Positions 1 through 10,897 are shown, counted from the first letter of the stretch. The stretch: 64,000 nt of DNA from Paractinoplanes rishiriensis (GCF_016862375.1 NZ_BOMV01000005.1:124001-188000), one strand, 5' to 3'. Notes: a model not told the origin generated them from the sequence alone. Program-made: numbers and translations.

Positions 1-2
1 GG

Positions 3-116
3 GAAGCCGATTCGGCTCAGTTCGGCTTGCCGCCGGGTCCGTCGATGGGCCGCAAAGACCGAGAGGCCGGGCAGTTCGGCGAATGTCCGCAGCAGGTTGA
101 GATGGTGAAGTTCTGA
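3..116 (+). CDS. Possible C-terminal end of a protein truncated by the window edge
   Basis: Reading from base 3 gives 37 codons without a stop, ending in TGA at 114-116. The peptide contains GLPPGPSMGRKDREAG and ends VEMVKF; its base use resembles local coding DNA. No start lies in the window, so this would be only the tail of a gene that begins upstream. I do not recognise a family. The alternative is non-coding upstream DNA of the chemoreceptor gene. Confidence 0.3.
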   Translation, partial: EADSAQFGLPPGPSMGRKDREAGQFGECPQQVEMVKF

Positions 117-341
117 TCCAAACGGGAGCACGCGGTGCGCGACGGGCGCACGAGCGCGAGCACCCGGTCGGACGGCTCCACGCCCAGGACTCCAGTCTGG
201 CCGTGATCGCCGGGCCGCAAGGTTGACGGGCCACCGTCTCCGGTGTCGGGTTCGTGCTCAGTGGTGTCGGATTTCTGCCGATCTAGGTAGTGAGCCCTGG
301 CCAGGGTTTGGTGTCTGCCAACAGCGGTGAGGGTGGTTCGG

Positions 342-1976
342 ATGGTGACAGTCGGCGGCGACGCGGCGGGCGGGCGTGAGCGGAGCCGTTGGTGGGATGA
401 CCTGCCGGTGCTCACGAAGATCTTGTGTGCGGTGTTCGTCGCCGCCCTCGCGGCCGCGGTCGCCGGTGGGGTCGGGATCGTCAAACTCGCCGCGGTCGAC
501 GAGGTCGGGGGTGGGATTTACGAACGCAACCTGTTGCCGGTGAGCCTGCTGGCACAGGTCGACGGCAACTCGAACGAGGTCCGAGCGACCGTCCTGCGGC
601 ACGTGATCAGCACCAACCCGGCCGAAATGCAGGAACGCGAGGAGGAGATCACCGAGTTCCGCAGCCACCTCGACGGGTTGTGGGATCAGTACACGGCGGA
701 GCACGGCAGCGCCGAGGAGCAAGCCGCGCGGGAGCAGTTCGAGGCGGCGCTGGCCGGCATGTACACGGTTGCGGATGAAGACCTCCTGCCGCTGAGCCGG
801 GCTCAGAAGGTCGCGCAGGCCGCCACGGCCGAAAACGAGCGCTTCGATCCCGCGTTCGACAGGGTAAGTGAGACGTTGGACGCTCTGAACGGGATAGAGA
901 CGGCGCAGGCCACCGCAGCCGCCGATCTGGCGCAGAAGACGTTCCAGAACGCCCGCACCCTGCTCATCTTGGTCCTGGTCATCGGTTTGACGCTGGCCAT
1001 CGCCGCCGGGGCCTACGTGGGACGGTCGATCAGTAGGCCGCTCGGGCGGGTCGTGGCGGTGCTGCGCCGAGTCGAACAAGGAGACCTGACCGCGGTGGCC
1101 AACGTGCACAGCCGTGACGAGGTAGGCCAGCTCGGTACCGCGCTGAACAGCACCACCACCCGGCTGCGGGAGGTCATCGGCGGGCGGATGTCGCAAACCG
1201 CGGTCGGTCTGTCCGCCGCGGCGGAGGAACTGTCGGCGGTCGCCGCGCAGCTGCAGGCCGGTGCGGCCGACGCGTCGTCACAGGCCGGCTCGGCATCACA
1301 TGCCTCGGAGGAGGTCAACGTCGGGGTGCAGACCATCGCCGCCGGCGCCGAGCAGATGAGCGCGTCGATCAGTGAGATCGCCTCGAACGCGGGGCAGGCG
1401 GCGCAGGTCGCCCAGACGGGCATGGCCGTCGCGGAGCGCACCACCGCTCAGGTCGCCGAACTCGGTGCGGCCAGCGCGGAGGTCGGTGACGTGGTCAAGC
1501 TGATCACCAGCATCGCGGAGCAGACGAACCTCCTCGCTCTCAACGCCACCATCGAAGCCGCCCGCGCGGGAGAACTCGGTAAGGGCTTCGCCGTCGTCGC
1601 CGGGGAGGTCAAGGAGCTGTCTCAGCAGACCGCGAAGGCGACCGAGGAGATCACCGCCCGGATCGGCGCGATCCAGGGGTCCAGTAGCTCCGCGGCCGTC
1701 GCGATCGGGGAGATCACCGAAGTGATCCGGCAGATCGGCGATTACACCACCACGATCGCGTCCGCAGTCGAGGAACAGACCGCCACCACGCAGGAGATGA
1801 GCCGCTCAGTGGCCGACGCCGCCACCAACAGCGGTGAAGTGGCACAGACCGTGTCCGGCGTGGCCAACGGCGCCGCCGCGACCGCGGAGGGCGCCAAAGC
1901 CACCCAGCAGGCCGCCACCGAACTGACCCGCCTGGCCAGCGACCTCACCACCATCGTGGGCAGCTTCCGCCACTGA
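342..1976 (+). CDS. Methyl-accepting chemotaxis protein
   Basis: Membrane chemoreceptor of 544 residues that would relay an extracytoplasmic stimulus to CheA/CheW. A first hydrophobic helix near residues 25-47 and a second near 205-227 enclose a helical ligand-binding region of about 155 residues. A HAMP segment ([19 protein letters not shown]) and a methyl-accepting signalling domain follow. The signalling domain carries the conserved hairpin tip [20 protein letters not shown] chose ATG 342 because GAGGG lies about 8 bases upstream; an in-frame GTG at 327 would add five residues. No cheA or cheW is nearby, so it is an orphan receptor. It resembles the second receptor at 4400 in overall design, but the sensor regions differ. 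Its ligand cannot be told from sequence. Confidence 0.93.
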   Translation: MVTVGGDAAGGRERSRWWDDLPVLTKILCAVFVAALAAAVAGGVGIVKLAAVDEVGGGIYERNLLPVSLLAQVDGNSNEVRATVLRHVISTNPAEMQEREEEITEFRSHLDGLWDQYTAEHGSAEEQAAREQFEAALAGMYTVADEDLLPLSRAQKVAQAATAENERFDPAFDRVSETLDALNGIETAQATAAADLAQKTFQNARTLLILVLVIGLTLAIAAGAYVGRSISRPLGRVVAVLRRVEQGDLTAVANVHSRDEVGQLGTALNSTTTRLREVIGGRMSQTAVGLSAAAEELSAVAAQLQAGAADASSQAGSASHASEEVNVGVQTIAAGAEQMSASISEIASNAGQAAQVAQTGMAVAERTTAQVAELGAASAEVGDVVKLITSIAEQTNLLALNATIEAARAGELGKGFAVVAGEVKELSQQTAKATEEITARIGAIQGSSSSAAVAIGEITEVIRQIGDYTTTIASAVEEQTATTQEMSRSVADAATNSGEVAQTVSGVANGAAATAEGAKATQQAATELTRLASDLTTIVGSFRH

Positions 1977-2194
1977 CACACTCTGTGGCACCACGACGCA
2001 AGAACCGTGGAGCCAGCCCCGCACCGCCCACATTGGAGGCACCGCGGGTGCGCACCGCCAACGCGACCGTCATCCCGTTCGCCCCGCGCGCCGCCGCCAA
2101 CCGCCGAGCCTAGATCGGCGAGCTCACGGCGGAAGAGCCGATCTCATCCGGGCGTACCGCAACCGGCGCGGCGAGCCGTTCGGGTCGTTGAGCT

Positions 2195-3997
2195 TTGGTT
2201 TGCACCGTCCGCCGGTCCCGGCGTTGGTACTATCTGCAGGTGTCCGGTTTGCCGGAGTCTGTCGGGTCGACTGACGCCCACACAGCGGGGCCTGCGATCG
2301 ACTTCCGGGCGTTGTTCGAGTCGGCGCCTGGGCTATACCTGGTGCTGGATCCGAGATTGCAGATCGTGGCGGCCAGCGACGCCTACCTGCGAGCGACCAT
2401 GACGGCGCGCGAACAGATCCTCGGTCGGGACATCTTCGAGGTTTTCCCTGACAACCCCGACGACCCGGCCGCGACCGGGGTGACGAACCTGCGCGCCTCG
2501 CTGCAGCGGGTGCTGCAGGGGCGCAAATCCGACACGATGGCGGTGCAGAAGTACGACGTCGAGCTTCCGGCCGCTGCTGGTGGCGGCTTCGAGGAGCGGT
2601 ACTGGAGCCCCTGCAACACCGCGGTGCTCGGCCCGGACGGACACGTGGCCTACATCATCCACCAGGTCGAGGACGTCACGGCGTACGTCCAGCTGCAACA
2701 GCAGGACACCCAAGCCCAGCATCAGACCGCTGAGCTGCGCCGGCGCACCGAGCAAATGCAGGCCGAGATTCTGCGCCGCTCGCAGGAGTTGCACGAGACC
2801 AACCAAGCCCTGCGCCAGGCGAACGAGGCAAAGAACGAGTTTCTGTCACGGGTCAGCCACGAGCTACGCACCCCGCTGAACGCGATCCTCGGCTTCAGCG
2901 AACTGCTCACCCTCAGCGAGCTCGAGGGCGATCAGCGCGATTGGGCCGCCATGATCCTCAAAGCTGGGCGGCATCTGCTCGCCCTGCTCAACGACGTGCT
3001 CGACATCGCCCGCATCGAGAGCGGGAACCTGGCCGTGTCGGTGGAGCCGATCCCGCTCGGTGCGCTCATTGCCGACGTACTCGACCTGGTACGCCCGCTG
3101 GCCGCCACCGCCGGGGTGCAGTTGACACCCGCTCCGCAGCTACCCGACGACCTGTGTGTCGCGGCCGACCGGCAACGCCTGCGCCAAGTGTTGATCAACC
3201 TGCTGTCGAACGCGATCAAGTACAACCACCCCACCGGTACCGCGTCGGTCATCGTCGAGCACCGACCGAACGGCTGGCTACGCGTCCGGGTGATCGACAC
3301 CGGCCGCGGCATCGCCCCGCAGTATCTGAGCAAGCTGTTCACCCCGTTCGAGCGCCTCGACGCCGCCCAGGCCGGCTTCGAAGGCACCGGCCTGGGCCTG
3401 GCGCTGTCCCGCCACCTCATGGCCAGCATGGGTGGCACCCTGGACGTATCCAGCCTGCCCGGCAATGGCAGCACCTTCTGGCTCGACCTGCCCGCCGCCG
3501 ATCCGGCAACCAGCAGTCACACCACGGCCGAGGACGCCGACTTGCTTGCCCTACGCAGCTATCCGAGCCCCAAGCTCGTGCTCTACGTCGAAGACATGGT
3601 GGAAAACGTCCGGCTGGTCGAACAGATCCTCACCCACCGGCCGTCGGTCACCCTCATCCCGGCGATGCTCGCCGGCGTCGCTCTGGAACTCGCCCGAGAA
3701 CACCACCCAGACCTGGTCCTGCTCGACCTTCATCTACCCGACATGCCCGGCGACCAACTACTCACCCTCCTGCGCGCCGAAGCCGGAACCTGCAACCTGC
3801 CGGTCGTGGTGCTGTCCGCCGACGCCACTCAGCACCACATCGACCAACTCCACGCCGCCGGAGTCGCCGCCTACCTGACCAAACCCATCACCGTGCGAGA
3901 CCTACTCCACGCTCTTGACCAACTGCTCGACCAACACAGCGACGGACAGCCAACAGACCAAGCCCGAAACCAGATCACAAACCAAGACAAACCCTGA
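2195..3997 (+). CDS. PAS-domain hybrid sensor histidine kinase with C-terminal receiver
   Basis: About 600 residues, apparently cytoplasmic because no membrane helix is visible. A PAS-like sensor occupies residues about 35-165 and a coiled coil about 166-215. The HisKA dimerisation domain has the phosphoacceptor His222 in [13 protein letters not shown]. The HATPase domain shows an N-box (LLSNAIKYN), G1 (DTGRGIA) and G2 (GTGLGLALS). A receiver domain follows from about 475, with acidic residues in YVEDMVEN, the acceptor aspartate in [11 protein letters not shown] and a conserved Lys in LTKPI. Such kinases autophosphorylate and pass phosphate internally. It lies between two chemoreceptor genes, so a link to taxis is possible but inferred. 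The start is uncertain: GTG 2195, or GTG 2240, which removes 15 poorly conserved residues. Confidence 0.9.
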   Translation: MVCTVRRSRRWYYLQVSGLPESVGSTDAHTAGPAIDFRALFESAPGLYLVLDPRLQIVAASDAYLRATMTAREQILGRDIFEVFPDNPDDPAATGVTNLRASLQRVLQGRKSDTMAVQKYDVELPAAAGGGFEERYWSPCNTAVLGPDGHVAYIIHQVEDVTAYVQLQQQDTQAQHQTAELRRRTEQMQAEILRRSQELHETNQALRQANEAKNEFLSRVSHELRTPLNAILGFSELLTLSELEGDQRDWAAMILKAGRHLLALLNDVLDIARIESGNLAVSVEPIPLGALIADVLDLVRPLAATAGVQLTPAPQLPDDLCVAADRQRLRQVLINLLSNAIKYNHPTGTASVIVEHRPNGWLRVRVIDTGRGIAPQYLSKLFTPFERLDAAQAGFEGTGLGLALSRHLMASMGGTLDVSSLPGNGSTFWLDLPAADPATSSHTTAEDADLLALRSYPSPKLVLYVEDMVENVRLVEQILTHRPSVTLIPAMLAGVALELAREHHPDLVLLDLHLPDMPGDQLLTLLRAEAGTCNLPVVVLSADATQHHIDQLHAAGVAAYLTKPITVRDLLHALDQLLDQHSDGQPTDQARNQITNQDKP

Positions 3998-4399
3998 AGC
4001 TCCGGCGCGGTGAAGACGACCTGAGGTTCCCGCGATTTCGGACACCTGAGGGGAAATGAGTTCCGTCAGCGGCGCGCCCGGAGAACTGACTGCCGTATTC
4101 GTTGCCGCGCGTCTGACCCTCCGCTGAAACGCAGATAGCAGAAAGGGCCCCGCTCTACCGCCGGGTCCTGGCCTACTCCTCTCGGCCCGCTCACCGGACC
4201 CGCATCTACGTGACGTAGGCGCTGCAGTGGGACCCTGCCCATCGGCGCCGGCCGCGGAATCCTTTCCGTGGATTTGAACTCGGCAGACATTGATTATCCG
4301 CAGACCTTTCATCGACGATTCACATTCCCGCCCTCACACCCACTTGCTGTTGTACCTTTTTGAGGAGTACGAGGCAATTGTCAATAGCGCCGGGGGCGG
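3998..4399. other. Intergenic region, no convincing gene
   Basis: About 400 bases between the hybrid kinase and the second chemoreceptor. Near its left end CCTGAGG occurs twice (about 4019-4025 and 4045-4051) around TTCCCGCGATTTCGGACA, which looks like an insertion-sequence end but has no transposase beside it. The right end is relatively AT-rich (TTGTACCTTTTTGAGG) and probably carries the promoter of the chemoreceptor at 4400. Confidence 0.4.
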
Positions 4400-6031
4400 A
4401 TGATGACGGTCGATGTTCCCGTAGCGTCGCGGGCCAAGGGCCTACTGGGTCCTTTGAAGAACCTGCGGGTGGCCAGCAAACTGCTGTTCAGCTTCGCGGC
4501 GGTCTGCGCGTTGGCGGTGGTGATCGGTGTGGTCGGTGTGTTGCAGGTGCGGGCCGGCAACGACCGGATGAAGGACATGTACGCCTCCAACCTCAAGGCC
4601 ATCGAATACCTCGGACAGACCGGTACCGCGGTCGTCCAGGTTCGCTTCCAGTTGGCGAATTTGCTGCTCGCTGCCGACGAAGCCGGCAGGGACGCGGTCC
4701 AGAAGAAGATGGACTCGGTGGATGACCAGATTGACGCGGAGTTCGCCGGCTACAAGGCGACCGGTGTCGCCGGCCGGGAATCTCAGATCGCGGCGTTCGA
4801 ACAGGCGCTGGCCGACTACCGGAAAGTACGCGACGAGCAGTTGGTCCCACTCGCCCGCGCCAACAACGTCGCCAAGTTCATCGCGGTACGCGCCGAGCAG
4901 GCGCAACCGTTCATCGACGCCACCGACAAGGCACTGGCCGACCTGACCTACATCGAGGACACCTCCGCGATCGCGACACAACAGGAGTCGCACACGGCGG
5001 CGTCCCGCGCCACCGCGACCATCATCGCCATCGTGGTCGCCGCGGTATTCCTGTCTGCGATCATCGTGCTACTGATCAGCCGGGCGGTGGCCCAGCCACT
5101 CGGCCGCGCGGTGACCGTGCTGGAACGCGTCGCCGAGGGTGAACTCGTCGGCCGGCTACCGGTGGACACCACCGACGAGGTCGGCCGGATGGGTGGGGCG
5201 TTGAACACCGCGTTGGAGCGGATCAGTGACACGATGCGCGACATCGGCGGCAACGTGGACACCCTCGCCTCGTCGTCGGAGGAACTCGCGAGCGTCGCGG
5301 CTCTGGTGAACCAGTCAGCAGACCGGTCATCGGCGCAGGCCAAGGCGGCGTCCTCGGCCACCGAACAGATCAGCGCGAACATCACCACGATCGCCGCCGG
5401 CTCCGACGAGATCGGAGCGTCGATCAGCGAAATCGCCCGGTCCACCTCCAGCGCCGCCGAGGTCGCCGCCGGCGCGGTCACCGCGTCCGCCCACGCCGGA
5501 AAAATCCTCAACAAGCTCGGGGTTTCCTCCACCGAGATCGGCGACGTCGTCAAACTGATTACCTCCATCGCGGAGCAAACCAACCTGCTCGCGCTCAACG
5601 CCACCATCGAAGCCGCCCGGGCCGGCGAGCTCGGCAAAGGCTTCGCCGTCGTCGCCGGCGAGGTCAAAGAACTGGCTCAGCAGACAGCCCGTGCCACCGA
5701 GGACATCTCCACCCGGGTCACGACCATCCAGGGCGACTCCGAAGCCGCCGTCGCCGCGATCGAGGACATCAGCCAGATCATCGAGCAGATCAACGCCACC
5801 CAGACGGCGATCGCCGCCGCCGTCGAGCAACAGTCCGCCACCACCACCGAGATGAGCCGCAACGTCAACGAGGTCTCGGCCGGCTCGTCGCAGATCAGTG
5901 ACAGCGTCGCCGCCGTTGCCGCCGCGGCGGCGGAAACCACCAGCGCCGCCGCCAACACCGCACAAACCTCCAACGACCTCGCCCGCGTCGCCAGCGCCCT
6001 GCAGAGCAGCCTCTCCCGCTTCACCTACTAA
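4400..6031 (+). CDS. Methyl-accepting chemotaxis protein
   Basis: A 543-residue chemoreceptor. The N-terminal transmembrane helix is at about residues 27-49 ([20 protein letters not shown]), followed by a four-helix-type sensor region. The second membrane helix ([19 protein letters not shown]) is near 205-225. HAMP and methyl-accepting signalling domains follow, with the conserved tip [19 protein letters not shown]. The start is ATG 4400, the first of two adjacent ATG codons, preceded by the purine run GGGGGCGG. The signalling half closely matches the receptor at 342 while the sensor half diverges, as expected for paralogues with different ligands. A short helical gene follows 53 bases downstream. 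Confidence 0.94.
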   Translation: MMTVDVPVASRAKGLLGPLKNLRVASKLLFSFAAVCALAVVIGVVGVLQVRAGNDRMKDMYASNLKAIEYLGQTGTAVVQVRFQLANLLLAADEAGRDAVQKKMDSVDDQIDAEFAGYKATGVAGRESQIAAFEQALADYRKVRDEQLVPLARANNVAKFIAVRAEQAQPFIDATDKALADLTYIEDTSAIATQQESHTAASRATATIIAIVVAAVFLSAIIVLLISRAVAQPLGRAVTVLERVAEGELVGRLPVDTTDEVGRMGGALNTALERISDTMRDIGGNVDTLASSSEELASVAALVNQSADRSSAQAKAASSATEQISANITTIAAGSDEIGASISEIARSTSSAAEVAAGAVTASAHAGKILNKLGVSSTEIGDVVKLITSIAEQTNLLALNATIEAARAGELGKGFAVVAGEVKELAQQTARATEDISTRVTTIQGDSEAAVAAIEDISQIIEQINATQTAIAAAVEQQSATTTEMSRNVNEVSAGSSQISDSVAAVAAAAAETTSAAANTAQTSNDLARVASALQSSLSRFTY

Positions 6032-6084
6032 CCAAACGAGCAGAACCAGCCTCGAAGCCGTTGGCGGGGCTAGCCGGGAGCACA

Positions 6085-6351
6085 GTGCCAGACAACGAAC
6101 CACCACTACGGCTACCACCCACGGCTGACACGCCCCGCAGCGACCTGGATTCCGTCATCGATGCCCTCTACGACCTGCTGAGCAGCCAAGGGGAACTCCT
6201 CCAGCAACTCCGCGTCCTCGGCGCCGTCGCCGACCGGGTCGCCACCGCCCTCCTCGCCCAACACGACCAGCTCGGCGCCGCCATCGCCGGGTGCCACCAC
6301 CACCTCACGGACCACGCCGTGCGCGCCAGCCACAGCCCGGACTGGCGCTGA
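6085..6351 (+). CDS. Small helical protein downstream of chemoreceptor
   Basis: An 88-residue protein, Pro-rich for the first 15 residues and then almost entirely predicted helix (LDSVIDALYDLLSSQGELL onwards), ending in a His-rich stretch. GTG 6085 is preceded by GGGAG at a short spacing; an in-frame TTG at 6061 would add eight residues. It follows the chemoreceptor by 53 bases on the same strand and may be cotranscribed. I do not recognise the family. The long amphipathic helix could pack against a coiled coil such as the receptor signalling domain, but this is speculation. Confidence 0.55.
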   Translation: MPDNEPPLRLPPTADTPRSDLDSVIDALYDLLSSQGELLQQLRVLGAVADRVATALLAQHDQLGAAIAGCHHHLTDHAVRASHSPDWR

Positions 6352-6457
6352 ACAGCCCAACTGGAACATGCGTAAGTCCGCCGCCAGTCGCCAGTAGACC
6401 TACGGATCGACGACGCTCGGGCCGGCCCGCCGCTGAGGATGCTGACCGCGCTCGTAG

Positions 6458-7740
<1,283 letters not shown>

Positions 7741-7861
7741 ACCCACGCACCGCCCCTTCGACCAGTGCGGCAGGCAGCTCGGAGATAGCGATCTTGTGCT
7801 CCGAACTTGCTCCCATCGTAAGGAGCTAAAAGAGTAGAGCTCATTACCACCGTTGGGGTAA

Positions 7862-7905
7862 CGGCGCTACGGGGATCGAACCCGCAACCCGTCCCGACCA
7901 GTCGG
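7862..7905 (-). other. tRNA 3'-half-like fragment, possible attachment-site scar
   Basis: On the minus strand the stretch GCGGGTTCGATCCCCGT forms a T-arm (5-bp stem, TTCGATC loop), followed by an acceptor-like AGCGCC and preceded by a short hairpin (CCGACTGGTCGG) where an anticodon arm would be. No D-arm or 5' acceptor strand is present, so it is not a functional tRNA. It differs from the T-arm of the nearby tRNA-Val. Tyrosine integrases commonly recombine at tRNA 3' halves, which fits the integrase remnant beside it. Confidence 0.45.
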
Positions 7906-7959
7906 CAGCGAACGGTTTTCGTGGGGTTTCAGGGGGCTCGGCCCCTGAGCAGACATGAC

Positions 7960-8001
7960 GAGGCCCCCGGGTCCGCGCTACTCAGCGGACACAGGGGCCT
8001 C
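7960..8001 (-). terminator. Hairpin downstream of tRNA-Val
   Basis: GAGGCCCC...GGGGCCTC and GTCCGC...GCGGAC pair into a long GC-rich hairpin ten bases past the tRNA 3' end. There is no clear U tract, as is common for actinobacterial terminators. It most likely ends tRNA-Val transcription. Confidence 0.6.
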
Positions 8002-8010
8002 AGGGACTCG

Positions 8011-8082
8011 TGGGCGATACTGGGATCGAACCAGTGACCTCTCCGGTGTGAACGGAGCGCTCTCCCGCTGAGCTAATCGCCC
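8011..8082 (-). tRNA. tRNA-Val (anticodon CAC)
   Basis: The minus strand folds into a full cloverleaf. The 7-bp acceptor stem is GGGCGAT/ATCGCCC. A D-arm GCTC...GAGC follows, then anticodon stem CTCCG/CGGAG with loop TTCACAC (anticodon CAC, reading GTG), and T-arm ACTGG-TTCGATC-CCAGT. The discriminator base is A at 8011. No CCA is encoded. The gene is intact, next to a region of integrase and tRNA debris, so this tRNA or a lost neighbour may have served as an integration target. Confidence 0.95.
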
Positions 8083-8134
8083 TCGACGCAGTAGGAACTG
8101 TACTAGACCCCAGCCCCGCGTCGCGAGCCAGGGG

Positions 8135-8536
8135 TCAGTCCAGCCAACCCAGGACCACCTGGACCAGGTCGATGCCCAGGCTCAGCTTTACTGAGATCCA
8201 GACCACGGCGCTCACGAACACCATGCCGACCACGCCCACGATGGCCCGGACGCCCAGGCTCTGGCGGGCTATCCAGTGGGTCCAGCTTTGTACGTGGCGC
8301 TTGGTGAAGTCGAGAAGGTTTTTGGCCCACGCGAACTCCAGGGCCCAGATGGCCAGGCCGAGGATCACGATGGCCCAGCCCGGACCCGGGAACGGGATGA
8401 GGACTATGCCCAGGGCCACCACTAGGCCACCCAAGACCCCAATTCCGATCTTGAGTGCATAGCGGCCCGTGGGGTTGGCCCGGATCTTGTCCAGTACCCC
8501 CATGCGCGCCCGATCTTCGTCAGCTTTCGTGCTCAT
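8135..8536 (-). CDS. PGPGW-motif transmembrane protein
   Basis: A 133-residue membrane protein of the actinobacterial PGPGW family (TIGR02611-like). Two adjacent hydrophobic segments lie at about residues 28-50 and 53-70 around the signature LIPFPGPGWAIVILG, and a third near 97-125. The polar N-terminus (MSTKADEDRARMG) is probably cytoplasmic. No biochemical function is known for the family. It runs opposite to the SsgA-like gene, with about 275 bases between the two starts. Confidence 0.85.
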   Translation of the reverse strand: MSTKADEDRARMGVLDKIRANPTGRYALKIGIGVLGGLVVALGIVLIPFPGPGWAIVILGLAIWALEFAWAKNLLDFTKRHVQSWTHWIARQSLGVRAIVGVVGMVFVSAVVWISVKLSLGIDLVQVVLGWLD

Positions 8537-8812
8537 TTCATCCCCCAGTGTTCCGGAGCCCCGTCACTACCCGGGAGGAATGGACGTTACCGGAGTAAGT
8601 CAACTGCTGGACCACCCGACGCCGGGCGGAACCGAGTACATGGGCAGAACAGGACAAGATATCGCTTTACGTCTTGTGCGAAGAGCTTTTCGGAACCGTC
8701 TTCCCACTACTGGGTGAGATCAGCGTATGGCGGAGCGTAACGACAGGGATCACCTGAGTATGGGAAACGCGGGGTTCACCAGCCTCGCAGCGGTGCCGGG
8801 GGGAGTTCGTCC

Positions 8813-9244
8813 ATGAGTACCATTCGTCCAACGACCGTCGAGGTCGAGACCTCGCTGCGGCTCGTAGCGCCTGACGCCACGGCTCTGCCCGTGCGCGCCA
8901 GTCTCCGCTACGACCCGGCGGACCCGTATGCGGTCCATGTGTTGTTCCACGCAGAATCAGCCGGTGGGGAAGCCGTGAGCTGGTCCTTCGCGCGGGAACT
9001 GCTCGTGACCGGGCTCGATGAGCCGGCTGGTATCGGCGATGTCCGGGTGTGGCCGTGGGCCACACCGCGGGGCGATTTCGTCGCCTTGGCGCTGTCGTCA
9101 CCGGACGGCAACGCGTTGTTTGAAGTGCCCCGCAGTGTCCTTGTCCGATTCCTCCGGCGCACCTATGTGGTGGTGCCGCGCGGCCGGGAATCCGAGCATC
9201 TGGACGTGGACGCGGCGGTCAACCGGTTGCTGGCCGGGCGATAG
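8813..9244 (+). CDS. SsgA-family sporulation/cell-division regulator (SsgB-like)
   Basis: A 143-residue protein that aligns by eye across its length with SsgA-like proteins: an N-terminal stretch TSLRLVAPDATALPVRASL, then YDPADPYAVHVLFH, a central SWSFARELLVTGL, and a C-terminal VPRSVLVRFLRRTYVVVP. This family occurs in sporulating actinomycetes. SsgB positions the FtsZ ring during sporulation septation in Streptomyces. ATG 8813 has a strong GGGGGGAG upstream. A strong terminator follows 19 bases after the stop, so it is monocistronic. Whether it is the SsgB orthologue or a paralogue cannot be decided here. Confidence 0.88.
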   Translation: MSTIRPTTVEVETSLRLVAPDATALPVRASLRYDPADPYAVHVLFHAESAGGEAVSWSFARELLVTGLDEPAGIGDVRVWPWATPRGDFVALALSSPDGNALFEVPRSVLVRFLRRTYVVVPRGRESEHLDVDAAVNRLLAGR

Positions 9245-9262
9245 CGGATAGCGAATTCAACG

Positions 9263-9308
9263 GGGCGACCCGCGCGGACACTGCCGGTCCGCGCGGGTCG
9301 CCCTTTTT
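9263..9308 (+). terminator. Rho-independent terminator after the SsgA-like gene
   Basis: A perfect 17-bp inverted repeat, GGGCGACCCGCGCGGAC and its complement, with a 7-base loop, is followed directly by TTTTT. This is among the clearest intrinsic terminators in the window. Confidence 0.9.
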
Positions 9309-9447
9309 CGTACGGAAATCAGGTATTCGGACAAATAGCCGCTAGCCGGGCAAGAATCGGACATTGAGGCAGGTTTTCCCACGCAATCCCGCCAACCGAT
9401 ACTTTCCCAGGTGCAAGAGTGGTCATCGGCGGTTACCGTCAGGCGCG

Positions 9448-10293
9448 ATGACCGCAGTGACGACCCCCTCACTCACGCCCCCCGGGTGGGCCGGCGTAGG
9501 CACCTGCACGCTGGGCGAGGTCCAACCGGTCGGGCCGTGGCGCCCGGCCTTCCACGCGCTGATGCTCACCACGGCGGGACACGGCACGGTCGAGGTCGAC
9601 TTCGAGACCCGGTCCTGCCGGCCGGGCACCCTGCTCTGGATCCGTCCGGGTCAGGCGCTGCGCATCGTGCCCAACGGGCTGGCCGCCGCGATCGTCACGT
9701 TCGAGACCAGGCTGGCCGGCCAGCACTGGCCCGAGCAACCCGAGATGCCGTCGCACTGGCAGCTCGAGGGCGAGGACGAGGACGCCGTGATCAGCGAGTT
9801 CGCCCAGCTCGCGGTGGACTGCGAACGCCACCGGTCCGGCCCGATCGCGGCCGATCTGCTGCGCCACCAACTCGCCGTACTCCTGCTCCGGATCGCCCTG
9901 CTCACCCGGCCCGGCCTGGCCGGGGCCGAGGGCCGCACGTTCGCCCGGTTCCGGCGCCGGCTCGAGTCCGGCCACCCGCGCAGCCGCCGGGTCGAGGACT
10001 ACGCCGAGGAAATGGGCTGCTCGGTGCGCACCCTCACCCGGGCCAGCCTCGCCGTCACCGGCCGGACCGCCAAGCAGGTGGTCGACGACCGGGTCGCCCT
10101 GGAGGCCCGCCGGCTGCTCGCCTGCAGCACGTTGTCGGTCGCCGAGGTCGGCCGCCACCTCGGCTTTCCCGAGCCGACCAACTTCGGCCGCTTCTTTCAT
10201 CGCGAGGTCGGGATGAGCCCCGGCCAGTTCCGGCTGGAGATGGCCTCGAACGGCCGGGCACACATCCCGGCGCAGCGACGACCCGCTGACTGA
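9448..10293 (+). CDS. AraC-family transcriptional regulator
   Basis: A 281-residue regulator. The N-terminal half is an AraC-type cupin sensor (GTVEVDF, then CRPGTLLWIRPGQALRI). The C-terminal ~100 residues carry two helix-turn-helix units: VEDYAEEMGCSVRTLTRA and LSVAEVGRHLGFPEPTNFGR, followed by the family signature FFHREVGMSPGQFR. I prefer ATG 9448 over the upstream frame-open TTG region because the cupin homology begins soon after. It stands alone, followed by an Rrf2-type regulator on the same strand, and no obvious target operon adjoins. The effector is unknown. Confidence 0.88.
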   Translation: MTAVTTPSLTPPGWAGVGTCTLGEVQPVGPWRPAFHALMLTTAGHGTVEVDFETRSCRPGTLLWIRPGQALRIVPNGLAAAIVTFETRLAGQHWPEQPEMPSHWQLEGEDEDAVISEFAQLAVDCERHRSGPIAADLLRHQLAVLLLRIALLTRPGLAGAEGRTFARFRRRLESGHPRSRRVEDYAEEMGCSVRTLTRASLAVTGRTAKQVVDDRVALEARRLLACSTLSVAEVGRHLGFPEPTNFGRFFHREVGMSPGQFRLEMASNGRAHIPAQRRPAD

Positions 10294-10301
10294 GCGTAAT
10301 T

Positions 10302-10317
10302 CCCACAAATCCGTGGG
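10302..10317. promoter_or_regulatory. Small inverted repeat upstream of the Rrf2 gene
   Basis: CCCAC-aaatcc-GTGGG lies 42-57 bases before the predicted Rrf2 start, where an autoregulatory operator could sit. It is short and may be chance. Confidence 0.3.
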
Positions 10318-10346
10318 GTATGTGCGGCGTTGCGGCGGCGAGGGGG

Positions 10347-10358
10347 CATTATGGGTGG
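10347..10358 (+). promoter_or_regulatory. Candidate -10 of a leaderless Rrf2 transcript
   Basis: CATTAT at 10347-10352 lies six bases before GTG 10359. If it is the -10 element, transcription starts at or next to the start codon. No convincing Shine-Dalgarno at normal spacing competes with this reading, and no clear -35 is seen. Confidence 0.4.
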
Positions 10359-10814
10359 GTGCAGATCTCCGCGCGTGGCGACTACGCGGTCCGGGCGGCC
10401 CTCAGCTTGGCGCAGGCCTACCCCGCCCTGATGTCCGCCCAGGCCATCGCCCAAGACCAGGACATGCCCCGCAAGTTTCTCGAAGCCGTCTTGGCCGACC
10501 TGCGCCGCGCCGGCGTGGTCCGGGCCCAGCGCGGTGCCGAGGGCGGCTACACGCTGTCACAGTCCCCTAGGGACGTGACGATCGGCCAGATCCTCCGGGC
10601 GGTCGACGGGCCGCTGGCCGGCGTGCGTGGTCTCCGTCCGGAGGAGACACGCTACGAGGGGGCCGCGGAAAACCTGCCGAACCTCTGGGTTGCGGTGCGT
10701 GCCGCGGTCCGCGAAGTGGTCGACGAGGTGAGCCTGGCCGAGCTGATCAGCGGCCGGATGCCGGCCCACGTCCGCAAGCTGACCACCCGTCCCGACGCAT
10801 GGCAGCCGCGCTGA
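10359..10814 (+). CDS. Rrf2-family transcriptional regulator
   Basis: A 151-residue winged-helix regulator. The start GTG 10359 gives the typical family N-terminus QISARGDYAVRAALSLA. The recognition region MPRKFLEAVLADLRRAG and wing RGAEGGYTLSQSP follow. Known Rrf2 members such as IscR, NsrR and RsrR sense redox signals through cysteine-ligated Fe-S clusters, but this protein has no cysteine at all in the dimerisation/linker part. It should therefore not bind a cluster in the usual way and may sense something else. An upstream frame-open ATG region (10320) would add 13 unlikely residues. Confidence 0.88.
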   Translation: MQISARGDYAVRAALSLAQAYPALMSAQAIAQDQDMPRKFLEAVLADLRRAGVVRAQRGAEGGYTLSQSPRDVTIGQILRAVDGPLAGVRGLRPEETRYEGAAENLPNLWVAVRAAVREVVDEVSLAELISGRMPAHVRKLTTRPDAWQPR

Positions 10815-10897
10815 TCAAGGCACGCTGATCAAGTTTGTAAATTTCCGAGATTGGGAACCGAACGCCCATCAGACGAACCCCTGGGAGGGACGTAGCG

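Noticed and set aside
17..484. Minus-strand ORF of 155 codons at the left edge
   Set aside because: It overlaps the clear chemoreceptor start, has no recognisable motif and shows composition typical of an antisense shadow in GC-rich DNA.
8011..8082. Whether tRNA-Val itself is interrupted by the element
   Set aside because: The cloverleaf is complete and followed by its own hairpin, and the tRNA-like fragment at 7862 has a different T-arm.
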